Source of the DNA: Pseudomonas jessenii
GTDB lineage: Bacteria; Pseudomonadota; Gammaproteobacteria; Pseudomonadales; Pseudomonadaceae
Length of the DNA stretch: 64,000 bases
Assembly: GCF_002236115.1 (NCBI RefSeq)
Contig: NZ_NIWT01000006.1
Coordinates: 310,001-374,000 of the forward strand
Direction of reading: 5' to 3'
Each line of letters opens with the position of its first letter. The first letter of the stretch is position 1. Both the position numbers and the translations under genes were made by a program. Under the pieces are notes generated by a model. The model was not told where the DNA came from and made no database searches. It saw only the letters and a program-made list of their open reading frames with translations. This document shows positions 20,471 to 29,304 of this stretch, one piece after another.

Positions 20471-22398
20471 TCAACTTCATGAATAGCTTTCTCGGTGTAC
20501 AAGCACTGCGGTCGGTGCTTTTTTTCGTCGCCATGGCGCTAACGCTTTCCCACGGCACACTTCAGGCCGAGGAAGAAAAATGGCAATTGGCGATGAACAA
20601 CGCAGAGCTGCGCGACATCGTCGAAGAGATCTCCAACATTCTGGGGACCACCGTGGTACTGGACCCCAAAGTCTCCGGTCGAATCACCGTCATGTCCCGG
20701 CAGGCCCTCGATCGTGAAGGGGTGCGCCGGTTGTTCTATTCGGTGCTCGATGCCCATAACTTCACAGTGATCGATGAGGGCGACCGGATTCTCATCACCC
20801 CGGTTGCCGAGGCCAGGACACGGGCCGGCCAGGGCACGGTAAAAACCACCACGGCGTCGCAGTTCGTAACCGAAGTCATCGGCTTGAACACCGGTAGCGC
20901 CACCGATATTGCCGGGTTGGTGCGGCCATTGGTCTCTGCCAATGGTTATGTCGGCCCCTCGGTGTCGGCCAACGCGTTGGTGCTGACCGATACGGCCGCC
21001 AATGTTAAGCGCATCGCCCGGGTGATCCGCGAACTGGATTCCGGTCAGAACAACCTGCACGCGGTGGTCCAGCTCAAGCATGCCCAGGCGGGCGATGTCG
21101 CGCCGGTGATCGAGGCCTCCATGGGCAAGCGCAATGCCGAGTCAGCCATACAGGTGCTGGCCGACACCAGGACCAATCGCCTGATTTTCATTGGTCCGCC
21201 GGTCGTCCGCCAGCGCTTGATCGAGCTGGCCCGAGGTCTCGATACGCCTGCCACCACGACCCTCGACAATGCCCGGGTGATTCGCCTGCGTCACAGCGAT
21301 GCCAAGCAGTTGGCCGAGATTCTGGAGTCGATGGGGCAGGGCAGAAAGCAGACTTCCGCCGTCGGCAGCGCCAAGGACACGACTGGCGGTGCAGCCTTCA
21401 TGATCAAGGCCGACGAAAGCCAGAACGCGCTGGTGCTGATCGCCGAACCCGCGCAGGTGCGGACCATCGAAAACATCGTGCGTCAGCTGGACCAGCCACG
21501 GGCCCAGGTGTTGATCCATGCCGCCATCGTCGAAATCTCCGGTGACATCGCCGAGGCCGTCGGCGTGCAGTGGAACCTCAACACGGGTGACGCCAAGGGC
21601 TTCATCAACTTTCCCGGCACCGACATTCCGATCATCGGCGGGTTGAAGTTCGACGAGAAAAGATCGGCGCCGGAAGGGGCGATCCTGCAACTGGGCGGCG
21701 ACCGCTTCGGTGCGCTGGTTTCGGCCCTGGCCAGCAACACCCACAGCAACCTGCTGTCCACGCCAAGCCTGTTGACCCTGGACAATCAGGAAGCCGAAAT
21801 CATCGTCGGCCAAAACGTGCCGTTCAAGACCGGCTCCTATGCCACCAACAGCAACGGCGCGGAGAATCCGTTCACCACCGTCGAGCGCAAGGACGTCGGC
21901 ATCAGCCTGAAGATCAAGCCTTACATCAACGAAGGCTCGACGTTACGCCTGGAGGTCGAGCAGGAAGTGTCGGACATCGCGCCTTCGGTGTCGGGCATTG
22001 ATTCCTCGGACCTGATCACCAACAAGCGAGCGCTCAAGAGCACCATCCTCGCCGACGATGGCGAAATCATCGTGATCGGCGGCCTGATCAGGGACAGCGT
22101 GCGTACCCAGAAAAGCGGCGTGCCGCTGTTGAGGGACATTCCCTACCTCGGCGCTATCTTCCGCTGGAATCGTGACACCCAGACCAAAAGCAACCTGATG
22201 GTGTTCTTGCGCCCGACCATCGTGCGCAGCAAGGAAGACCTGTCCCAGGTCAGCCAGCAGCGTTACAACGCGCTGCGTGACTTGAGCAAATCAGGGGCGG
22301 GGGAAAACAACTCGTTGTTGCTGCCGTCCGAGGCGCGCGGGTTGTTCGAACCGGCCACCGACGCGCCAGTGTTCGATTTGCGCGGCAAGGCGAAATGA
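20467..22398 (+). CDS. gspD: Type II secretion outer-membrane secretin GspD
   Basis: Outer-membrane channel of the type II system. A signal peptide (to about residue 36) precedes an N0 domain (MNNAELRDIVEEISNILGTT), N1-N3 ring domains (about 120-370) and the secretin core (about 390-600) with VIGGLIRDSVRTQ and VPLLRDIPYLGAIFR. Length 643 aa is typical. The start may be GTG 20467, overlapping gspC, or ATG 20479. No pilotin gene is seen nearby. Confidence 0.93.
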   Translation: MINFMNSFLGVQALRSVLFFVAMALTLSHGTLQAEEEKWQLAMNNAELRDIVEEISNILGTTVVLDPKVSGRITVMSRQALDREGVRRLFYSVLDAHNFTVIDEGDRILITPVAEARTRAGQGTVKTTTASQFVTEVIGLNTGSATDIAGLVRPLVSANGYVGPSVSANALVLTDTAANVKRIARVIRELDSGQNNLHAVVQLKHAQAGDVAPVIEASMGKRNAESAIQVLADTRTNRLIFIGPPVVRQRLIELARGLDTPATTTLDNARVIRLRHSDAKQLAEILESMGQGRKQTSAVGSAKDTTGGAAFMIKADESQNALVLIAEPAQVRTIENIVRQLDQPRAQVLIHAAIVEISGDIAEAVGVQWNLNTGDAKGFINFPGTDIPIIGGLKFDEKRSAPEGAILQLGGDRFGALVSALASNTHSNLLSTPSLLTLDNQEAEIIVGQNVPFKTGSYATNSNGAENPFTTVERKDVGISLKIKPYINEGSTLRLEVEQEVSDIAPSVSGIDSSDLITNKRALKSTILADDGEIIVIGGLIRDSVRTQKSGVPLLRDIPYLGAIFRWNRDTQTKSNLMVFLRPTIVRSKEDLSQVSQQRYNALRDLSKSGAGENNSLLLPSEARGLFEPATDAPVFDLRGKAK

Positions 22399-22402
22399 AT
22401 CC

Positions 22403-23875
22403 ATGAGCGAACTCTGCGAGCAATTGCCCTTCGGCTTCGCCCGGCGTTTTGGTGTGTTGCTGGAGCATGACGGCGACGACCTGCGCCTTGCCCTGCGTAG
22501 TGATGCGCCGCTCACCGCATTGGCGGAAGCGCGCCGGGTGTGCGGACGGGCGTTGCCGTTTCAAATCGTCGGGGCCGATGAGTACGCCTCGCGCCTGGCG
22601 GTGGCCTATCGCGAGGGGCGCAGTGCGGTGGAGCAAGTTGCCCAAGGGCTGGACGAAGAACTGGACTTGCTCAGCCTGGTCGATCAGGTCCCGCAAACCG
22701 CCGACCTGCTGGAGCAACAGGGCGACGCGCCGATCATTCGCCTGATCAACGCGTTGCTCGGTGAAGCGGTGCGTGAGCATGCCTCGGATGTGCACCTGGA
22801 AACCTTCGAACAGTACCTGTCGGTGCGTATGCGGGTGGATGGCCAACTGCGTGAAATGCTCAGGCCCAAGCGCGAACTGGCGACACTGCTGGTATCGCGG
22901 ATCAAGGTCATGGCGCGCCTGGACATCGCGGAAAAACGCGTACCCCAGGATGGGCGAATGGCGTTGCGCCTGGCCGGGCATGAAGTCGATGTGCGGGTCT
23001 CGACGCTGCCTTCGGCCCACGGCGAACGGGTGGTGCTGCGTTTGCTCGACAAGCAGGCCGGGCGCCTGGAACTGCAACGGCTGGGCATGCCGGACGATAT
23101 CCTCGCGGCCCTGCGCCATCTGTTGGGCAAGCCCCACGGTATTGTGCTGGTGACCGGGCCGACCGGTTCCGGCAAGACCACCAGCCTGTACGCCGCCCTG
23201 AGCAGCCTGAACGACCAGACCCGCAACATCCTCACGGTCGAAGACCCGATCGAATACCACCTGCCGGGGGGCGGCCAGATGCCGGTCAATCCGAAGGTCG
23301 ACATGACCTTCGCCCGGGGCCTGCGGGCGATCTTGCGCCAGGACCCGGACGTGGTGATGGTTGGCGAAATCCGTGACCGCGAAACCGCCGAAATCGCTGT
23401 CCAGGCGTCCTTGACCGGGCATCTGGTGCTCTCGACCTTGCACACCAACAGCGCGGCCGGCGCAGTCACGCGGCTGGTAGACATGGGCGTCGATGCCTAT
23501 CTGCTGGCGTCCTCGCTGGTGGGCGTCCTGGCCCAGCGTCTGTTGCGCACCTTGTGCCCCCATTGCAAGGTTTCGTACCTCGCCGATGCGGCGGCCTGCC
23601 AGCGTCTTGGGCTCGACACGAGCACGCCGCACACCCTGTTCAAGGCCTCGGGCTGCGAACAGTGTCAGCACGGCTATCGCGGCCGCATTGGCATTTACGA
23701 GCTGATCAGCGTCACACCCGCCGTCTCGGCGCTGATCCATCAGGGCGCCAGCGAGCAAATCCTCGTCGACGAAACGCGCAAGGTCTCGCGCAGCCTGTTC
23801 CAGGACGGGCGCCAGCGGGTGCTGGAAGGATTGACCAGTCTCGATGAGTTGCTGCGTGTGACCCAGGAGAACTGA
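22403..23875 (+). CDS. gspE: Type II secretion assembly ATPase GspE
   Basis: Cytoplasmic hexameric ATPase that powers pseudopilus assembly. Walker A GPTGSGKTTSLYA is near residue 252; the Asp box and Walker B (LRQDPDVVMVGEIRDRETAE) and the His box (LTGHLVLSTLHTN) follow. A CxxC...CxxC zinc element (LCPHC...CEQC) is near 388-422. Length 490 aa is typical for GspE. Lies 4 bases after gspD and 3 before gspF. Confidence 0.95.
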   Translation: MSELCEQLPFGFARRFGVLLEHDGDDLRLALRSDAPLTALAEARRVCGRALPFQIVGADEYASRLAVAYREGRSAVEQVAQGLDEELDLLSLVDQVPQTADLLEQQGDAPIIRLINALLGEAVREHASDVHLETFEQYLSVRMRVDGQLREMLRPKRELATLLVSRIKVMARLDIAEKRVPQDGRMALRLAGHEVDVRVSTLPSAHGERVVLRLLDKQAGRLELQRLGMPDDILAALRHLLGKPHGIVLVTGPTGSGKTTSLYAALSSLNDQTRNILTVEDPIEYHLPGGGQMPVNPKVDMTFARGLRAILRQDPDVVMVGEIRDRETAEIAVQASLTGHLVLSTLHTNSAAGAVTRLVDMGVDAYLLASSLVGVLAQRLLRTLCPHCKVSYLADAAACQRLGLDTSTPHTLFKASGCEQCQHGYRGRIGIYELISVTPAVSALIHQGASEQILVDETRKVSRSLFQDGRQRVLEGLTSLDELLRVTQEN

Positions 23876-23878
23876 CCG

Positions 23879-25084
23879 GTGCCGACCTTCGACTACCGCG
23901 CCCGCGATGCCCGGGGACGATCCTGCAAGGGACGGCTGGAGGCCGATGGGCCCCGCCATGGGCGACAGTTGTTGCGTGAACGTGGTTTGTGGCCGCGTGT
24001 CTTGACCGAGGTCAGGGGCGGCGGTGCGGGTCAGCAGTCGCGAGGTGGACGCCTGAGTGCTGCTGATCTGGCGTTGTTGACGTTGCAACTGTCAACGCTG
24101 GTTCAGGCCGGACTACCCCTGGAGGAAGCGCTCGATGCGGTGGCGAAGCAGAGCTCGAAGCGCAAGGTTGCGAGCTTGCTCTGGGCGGTCAGGAGCCGGG
24201 TGATGGAAGGCCACGCACTGGCCTCGGCATTGGGGCAGTTTCCCAGGGCCTTCCCCGAGTTGTTTCGCGCCACCGTGGCCGCCGGGGAACGCTCGGGGCA
24301 TCTGGGCCATGTGCTGGAGCAACTGGCGGCCTACACCCAGGCCCGCCAGGCCTCGCGGCAAAAGATCCAGATGGCCCTGGTGTACCCGTTGATCCTGATG
24401 TTGGCCAGCCTGGTAATCGTCGGTTTTCTGCTCGGATATGTGGTGCCGGATGTGGTGAAGATCTTCGTCGACAGCGGTCAGCCGTTGCCCTGGCTGACCC
24501 GGGCGCTGATTGGCGTGAGCAACGGCCTGCGCAACCATTTCCTGTTGTTGATGAGCGTGCTGGCGACGCTGTTCGGCCTGTGGCGCTGGAGCTGGCAGCA
24601 GCCGCAGTGGCGCCTGCGCTGGCATCGTTGGGTGCTGAATGCGCCAGTCCTCGGTGAAGTGCTACGTGCCATGGAAGCCGCACGGTTTGCCAGCACCCTG
24701 GCAATCCTCGGCAAAAGTGCCGTGCCGTTGGTGGACGCCCTGGAAATTGCTGCCGCGGTCATCGGCAACCTGAGCATCCGAGCGCGGATGGTCGATGTCG
24801 CCCGCTCGGTCCGCGAAGGCGCAACGCTGACCCGTGGCCTGGAGCTGAGCGGTGACATCCCGCCGATGATGCTGCACATGATCGCCAGCGGCGAACGTGC
24901 CGGCGAACTCGACCGCATGCTGGCCCGGGCCGCCGAACAACAGGAAAACAGCCTCGCCGCGCGCATTGCGCTGGTGGTGGGCCTCTTCGAGCCGGCCATG
25001 CTGGTGTTGATGGGCGGCGTCGTGCTGCTGATCGTCATGGCCATCCTGCTCCCGATTCTCAGCCTCAACCAATTGGTGAATTGA
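23879..25084 (+). CDS. gspF: Type II secretion platform protein GspF
   Basis: Polytopic inner-membrane platform protein. Two repeated GspF domains (about residues 65-190 and 270-395) surround the membrane helices near 165-190, 215-235 and 370-395. The N-terminus (FDYRARDARGR) is the family's usual YxxxxxxG start. Length 401 aa is normal. GTG start at 23879. Confidence 0.94.
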   Translation: MPTFDYRARDARGRSCKGRLEADGPRHGRQLLRERGLWPRVLTEVRGGGAGQQSRGGRLSAADLALLTLQLSTLVQAGLPLEEALDAVAKQSSKRKVASLLWAVRSRVMEGHALASALGQFPRAFPELFRATVAAGERSGHLGHVLEQLAAYTQARQASRQKIQMALVYPLILMLASLVIVGFLLGYVVPDVVKIFVDSGQPLPWLTRALIGVSNGLRNHFLLLMSVLATLFGLWRWSWQQPQWRLRWHRWVLNAPVLGEVLRAMEAARFASTLAILGKSAVPLVDALEIAAAVIGNLSIRARMVDVARSVREGATLTRGLELSGDIPPMMLHMIASGERAGELDRMLARAAEQQENSLAARIALVVGLFEPAMLVLMGGVVLLIVMAILLPILSLNQLVN

Positions 25085-25087
25085 TCC

Positions 25088-25543
25088 ATGCAACCTGTCT
25101 GCAAAAACCTCTCCCGCGCGCAACGCGGTTTTACCCTGATCGAAATCATGGTGGTGGTAGTCATCATCGGCGTGCTGGGGGCTATCGTGGTGCCACAGTT
25201 CATGAGTCGCCCCGATCAAGCCAAGGTCACTGCCGCCAGAATCGATATTCAGGCCATCGCCACAGCCCTGGAAATGTATCGCCTCGACAACGCCCATTAC
25301 CCATCGACCCAGCAAGGCCTGGAAGCGCTGGTCAAGCGCCCCTCCGGACTGCCCGTGGCGCGTGGCTGGAACCCTCAGGGCTACCTCAAGAGCATGCCGG
25401 TCGACCCGTGGAACACGCCTTATCAGTACCTCAACCCGGGTGTGCGGTCGGTAGACGGCACTTACGACCTGTATTCCCTGGGCGCCGATGGCGTTGCGGG
25501 CGGCGAAGGGTTTGCAGCCGAAATCGGCAATTGGGGCCATTGA
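25088..25543 (+). CDS. gspG: Major pseudopilin GspG
   Basis: Main subunit of the type II pseudopilus. The prepilin leader ends in RG before FTLIEIMVVVVIIGVLGAIV (Glu5 present after cleavage), to be processed by a PilD-type peptidase not encoded in this window. The C-terminal SLGADGVAGGEG segment corresponds to the calcium-binding loop of the family. 151 aa, typical. Confidence 0.95.
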   Translation: MQPVCKNLSRAQRGFTLIEIMVVVVIIGVLGAIVVPQFMSRPDQAKVTAARIDIQAIATALEMYRLDNAHYPSTQQGLEALVKRPSGLPVARGWNPQGYLKSMPVDPWNTPYQYLNPGVRSVDGTYDLYSLGADGVAGGEGFAAEIGNWGH

Positions 25544-25546
25544 TCC

Positions 25547-26014
25547 GTGGGTTACCGCTGTCGGGGGTTTACGTTATTGGAGCTGATGATCGTGATTGTC
25601 GTGGTTGGCGTCTTGCTGGGCATGGTGAGCTTTGTCGGTGGGGGGAGTCCCGCGCGCGAAGTCAGGCAGGAAGCCGAGGCGATGGTTCAGGTGATTCATC
25701 AGTTGCGTGAGCGTGCGGTGTTCGAAGGCCAGGAATATGGCCTGCGACTGAGTGCCCGTGGCTACCGGCTGATGCATCTGGGAGTTCGTGGGTGGAAGCC
25801 GGTGAAGGAACTGACTGACTGGCCCCTGAGCGTGCGAGTACGTTTGCAGCAGGACGGCTATGCGGTAGGGCTGGACGCTGAAGAAGGCCCGCCGCAGTTG
25901 CTGTTGCTCAGCAACGATGAAACCAGTGCCTTCACGCTGACATTCGAGTCCGGCAACAAGACCTGGTTGAGCCTGTCCGGCGATGGCATCGGCGAGGTGG
26001 CGATCGATGGCTAG
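25547..26014 (+). CDS. gspH: Minor pseudopilin GspH
   Basis: Minor subunit of the pseudopilus tip. GTG start; short leader CRG before FTLLELMIVIVVVGVLLGMV, then a beta-rich domain. 155 aa. Its last bases overlap the probable gspI start by eight bases. Confidence 0.88.
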   Translation: MGYRCRGFTLLELMIVIVVVGVLLGMVSFVGGGSPAREVRQEAEAMVQVIHQLRERAVFEGQEYGLRLSARGYRLMHLGVRGWKPVKELTDWPLSVRVRLQQDGYAVGLDAEEGPPQLLLLSNDETSAFTLTFESGNKTWLSLSGDGIGEVAIDG

Positions 26015-26390
26015 CCGGTCATCCTTGTCGTCCATGGGCGGCTTCACGCTGCTGGAAATCATGGTGGCCCTGGCGGTCTTCGCGACACTGGCGGCAGCCG
26101 TGCTGTCGGCCAGTCAATATGCGGTGAAACAGCGCAACGCCGTCGAGACACGGCTGTTCGCGGCGTGGCTGGCGGATAACCGGTTGAACGAGCTGCGCCT
26201 GCAATCCGGCCTGGCGGCCGGCCAGCAACAACAGGTCGTGTCCATGGATCAGCGCGACTGGGTGCTGCAACAGCACATCAGCGCCACCCGCAATCTGCGT
26301 TTACTCCAGGTCGACATTCAGGTCAGCCCGGCGAACAGTGCGCACGCGTTGTATCGTGCCAGCGGCTGGATACCCGCGAGCCATGAGTAG
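26007..26390 (+). CDS. gspI: Minor pseudopilin GspI
   Basis: Minor pseudopilin with leader ending MGG before FTLLEIMVALAVFATLAAAV and the family's ADNRLNELRL motif near residue 60. ATG 26007 (127 aa) overlaps gspH; ATG 26034 immediately before GGFTLLE is an alternative. ATGA-type overlap with gspJ. Confidence 0.88.
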   Translation: MASRSSLSSMGGFTLLEIMVALAVFATLAAAVLSASQYAVKQRNAVETRLFAAWLADNRLNELRLQSGLAAGQQQQVVSMDQRDWVLQQHISATRNLRLLQVDIQVSPANSAHALYRASGWIPASHE

Positions 26391-26925
26391 GCAGCGTGGG
26401 TTCACCTTGCTGGAGCTGGTCATCGCCATGGCCATCTTCGCCGTGCTGGGGCTGGCCAGTTGGGGCTTGTTCGATAGCGTGCTGCGAGTGCAACAGGGCA
26501 CGGCGGCCCACGAGCGAGAGCTGAGGAACCTGCAACGCGCGATGGCGGTGATCGAGCGGGATCTGCTGCACGTCGCTGCGCAGCCGATGGTGCTCGCACC
26601 GCCGCTTTTTCAGTTCCAGCGCAGTCACTGGCGCAATCCTCTGGACCAACCGCGCAGTGAGCGCCAGATGCTGACCTATCGACTCGAAGGCAGCGTGCTG
26701 TGGCGCGAAAGCCAGGGCGAAGGTACGGAGTTCGTGCAACGGCAAAGACTGCTCGAAGGTGTTCGTGAGTTGCGCTGGCGTCTGTTCGACAGCCAGTCCG
26801 GCTGGGTCGCTCATTGGTCGGCCGGGCAGGATACGAAGGCGCTCATGGCGCTGGAGGTGCAAATCTCGGCCGGGCGCTTCAAATCGATTCGTCGGGTGTT
26901 GCCGATGCCGGGTGCATTGCCATGA
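26383..26925 (+). CDS. gspJ: Minor pseudopilin GspJ
   Basis: 180 aa minor pseudopilin. The leader MSRQRG precedes FTLLELVIAMAIFAVLGLAS; the periplasmic domain is typical of GspJ (ERDLLHVAAQPM, GVRELRWRLFD). The start at 26383 overlaps the last codons of gspI, and its stop overlaps the gspK start (ATGA). Confidence 0.88.
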   Translation: MSRQRGFTLLELVIAMAIFAVLGLASWGLFDSVLRVQQGTAAHERELRNLQRAMAVIERDLLHVAAQPMVLAPPLFQFQRSHWRNPLDQPRSERQMLTYRLEGSVLWRESQGEGTEFVQRQRLLEGVRELRWRLFDSQSGWVAHWSAGQDTKALMALEVQISAGRFKSIRRVLPMPGALP

Positions 26926-27773
26926 ACGGGCGCCAACGCGGCATTGCGTTGATCAGTGTATTGCTGGTCATGAGCCTGGCGCTGCTGATCACCGGCGGCT
27001 TGTTGCGCAGCCATCACCTTTCGCTGCAAAGCAGTGGGCAACAGTTGCTGCAGATACAGCTGCGGCAGCTCGCATCGGGCGGGGAAACCTGGGCGTTGTT
27101 GCTGTTGCGCGACGCGTTACAGGACTCTGAAAAAACCGTCGAGCGGTTTCAAGGCTGGACGGCCATGGCGCCGGGTTTCGACGTTGAAGATGCGCAGATC
27201 CGAATTGATATCGATGACCTCGCCGGGCGCTTCAATCTCAATGCGTTGTTACGCCAGGGGCAGGTGGATCAGGTCACCCTCAACCGTTGGGCGCGCCTGC
27301 TCGAACTGCTCGAACTGCCTCCTCTGCAACTGAGCCAGGTGGGACCGCTGGAGGAACTGAGCCAGCTGCGCTTGCTGCCTGGCATTGACGCTCGCCTGCT
27401 GCAGCGGCTGGAGCCCTGGGTGACGCTGCTGCCCACCGACACCGCCTTGAACATCAACACCGCGCCGGCGCTGCTGGTGAGAACACTCGGCGAGGTGGAC
27501 GCCGCGACCGCCGATGCGCTGGCGCGTCAGGCGGCAACCACGCCCTGGGCGAGCGTCCAGGCGTTTACCCAGGACCCGCTGCTCTCCGGGCAGGGCCTGA
27601 GCAATCACGGACTTGGTACCCAAAGCCGCTGGTATCGGATAAGGGTGCAGGTGACCCGGGACGGGCGCGAACTGCGCCTGGCCACGGATGTCGGACACGA
27701 CCCCAAGGCTCGACAACTGACGGTGCTGCAACGACGTTTTCTTCCCATGAGTAGCCACGAGAGACCGCGATGA
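26922..27773 (+). CDS. gspK: Minor pseudopilin GspK
   Basis: Largest minor pseudopilin, capping the tip. Leader RQRG precedes IALISVLLVMSLALLIT and, as in the family, Glu5 is absent. A helix-rich insert includes INTAPALLVRTLGEVDAATA near residues 187-206. 283 aa. The start at ATG 26922 overlaps the gspJ stop. Confidence 0.88.
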   Translation: MNGRQRGIALISVLLVMSLALLITGGLLRSHHLSLQSSGQQLLQIQLRQLASGGETWALLLLRDALQDSEKTVERFQGWTAMAPGFDVEDAQIRIDIDDLAGRFNLNALLRQGQVDQVTLNRWARLLELLELPPLQLSQVGPLEELSQLRLLPGIDARLLQRLEPWVTLLPTDTALNINTAPALLVRTLGEVDAATADALARQAATTPWASVQAFTQDPLLSGQGLSNHGLGTQSRWYRIRVQVTRDGRELRLATDVGHDPKARQLTVLQRRFLPMSSHERPR

Positions 27774-28876
27774 ACACTTGGCTTTACCTGACCGCCGAGG
27801 GGCAGGACGCGCCATCCGGCCTCTGGCCCTGCGTCCTGTGGTCGCCAACCTGTCAACGTCAGCCGATGCCACTGAATCAGGCGGCCTCGGCATTGCAGGG
27901 GCAGGCGGTTGATGTGCTGCTGCCCATGGAACTGTGCAGTTGGGTTCGCAGCGAGCCATGGCCTTCGCGACGCAGGCCCGAAGCCCAGGCCATGGCTTAC
28001 GCCGTGGAAGATCAACTGAGTGAAGCGCTGGAAGTTGTGCATCTGAGCGTTGGCGCTCGTGATCGTGAAGGCTGCTACCCGGTCATGGTCATCGGCCGCG
28101 AACGGTTGGCCGCCGTGCTCGACTTGCTGCGCGAGGCGGGTATTGAGGTGCGCGGGGTGTTCGTCGATGCCGATCTGTTGTCCGGCGATCAGCCGTGCGG
28201 CGCATGGTGGTTCGGGCGCTGGTTGTTGGGTGCAGGCCTGTCGGCGCGCCTGGCGATGTCGCAAGACGACTTGGCGCTGCTCACTCCGTCATTGCCCAAC
28301 GACATGCAATGGCTGGATGAGCGTGAGTCCCCCGCCGTCATCGACCAATGCCTGACTCAGCGCCCGACCCGGGCCATCAACCTGCTGCAAGGCGCATTCG
28401 CCCCACGGGGCAAGCGTCTGCCCTGGCGTGCCGGCGGGTGGGCGCTGTTGATGCTGGCGCTGTTGACCTGGGGTGCCAGCGAAACGCGGATCCGCTTCCT
28501 CGACAGCGAAGCCAGCCGCCTCGCAGTCCAGAATGAACTGCGATTCAAGACGCTCTACCCGGAGCAAAGCCGCATCGTCGACATGGCCGCGCAACTCAAG
28601 ACCCTGCAAAGCCAGCCTGTCGAATCGCAAAACACCCGCATTGCCGGGCTGGTCCGGTTGATTGAGCAGGTGATTGGCGCCAGCCCGGTCGAGGTCCAGC
28701 GCATCGAGTTTCGAGCAGGCGAAGGCTGGAAAATCCAGCTGACCGCCAGCGGCTTTACCGAGCTGGAGCAGTTGCGGGAGCGCGGACGACAACAAGGCAT
28801 GCCCGTGAGGCTCGATAGCGCGAACAAAGCCGCTGACCGGGTGCACGCCACCCTCACCGTGGAGGACGAGGCATGA
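27770..28876 (+). CDS. gspL: Type II secretion protein GspL
   Basis: Bitopic inner-membrane protein that recruits GspE. The N-terminal actin-like cytoplasmic part (about residues 1-215) includes YAVEDQLSEALEVVHLSVG; a membrane helix lies near 220-240 and a small periplasmic ferredoxin-like domain follows. 368 aa. Overlaps gspK and gspM by four bases each. Confidence 0.88.
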   Translation: MNTWLYLTAEGQDAPSGLWPCVLWSPTCQRQPMPLNQAASALQGQAVDVLLPMELCSWVRSEPWPSRRRPEAQAMAYAVEDQLSEALEVVHLSVGARDREGCYPVMVIGRERLAAVLDLLREAGIEVRGVFVDADLLSGDQPCGAWWFGRWLLGAGLSARLAMSQDDLALLTPSLPNDMQWLDERESPAVIDQCLTQRPTRAINLLQGAFAPRGKRLPWRAGGWALLMLALLTWGASETRIRFLDSEASRLAVQNELRFKTLYPEQSRIVDMAAQLKTLQSQPVESQNTRIAGLVRLIEQVIGASPVEVQRIEFRAGEGWKIQLTASGFTELEQLRERGRQQGMPVRLDSANKAADRVHATLTVEDEA

Positions 28877-29304
28877 AGCAGGCATGGCGGCGCATTTCCG
28901 TGCGCGAACAGCGGCTGTTGCAGGTATCGGGGGCTTTTTTGTTGGCGGTTGTGGCTTTCAGCCTGATCTGGCAACCGACCCGGCAGCGGCTGGAAACAGT
29001 CGAGCGACAGTATCAACAGCAGGCGGGGCTGGCCGCGCAACTGCAGCGGGCGTTACCGCGCAGCCATGTCCCCGTCGACAGCGAAAAACCGCTATCGCTG
29101 CGCATCAGCGAAAGCGCCACGGCGGCGGGGCTGGAAATCCGTCAGATGGAGAGTGAAATCGATCTGCTGCGCGTGACCCTCAATGGCAACGCGCAAACCT
29201 TGATGCAGTGGCTCGATGGGATCGAGCGCGATGGCGTCGCGCTACAAACCCTGACGCTGGAGAAGCGTGACGACGTCCTCGAGGCGCGGGTGGTGCTCAA
29301 GTAG
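28873..29304 (+). CDS. gspM: Type II secretion protein GspM
   Basis: Small inner-membrane protein paired with GspL. It has an N-terminal RISVREQRLLQVSGAFLLAV membrane segment and a periplasmic ferredoxin-like domain (LRISESATAAGLEIRQM). 143 aa. Last gene of the operon; no gspN, gspO or gspS is present. Its end overlaps the convergent MFS gene by eight bases, so no terminator separates the two. Confidence 0.85.
   Translation: MKQAWRRISVREQRLLQVSGAFLLAVVAFSLIWQPTRQRLETVERQYQQQAGLAAQLQRALPRSHVPVDSEKPLSLRISESATAAGLEIRQMESEIDLLRVTLNGNAQTLMQWLDGIERDGVALQTLTLEKRDDVLEARVVLK

Noticed and set aside
22250..24088. A 612-codon minus-strand frame opposite gspD/gspE/gspF
   Set aside because: Low-complexity Gln/Arg-rich translation with no recognisable domain; shadow of the real genes.
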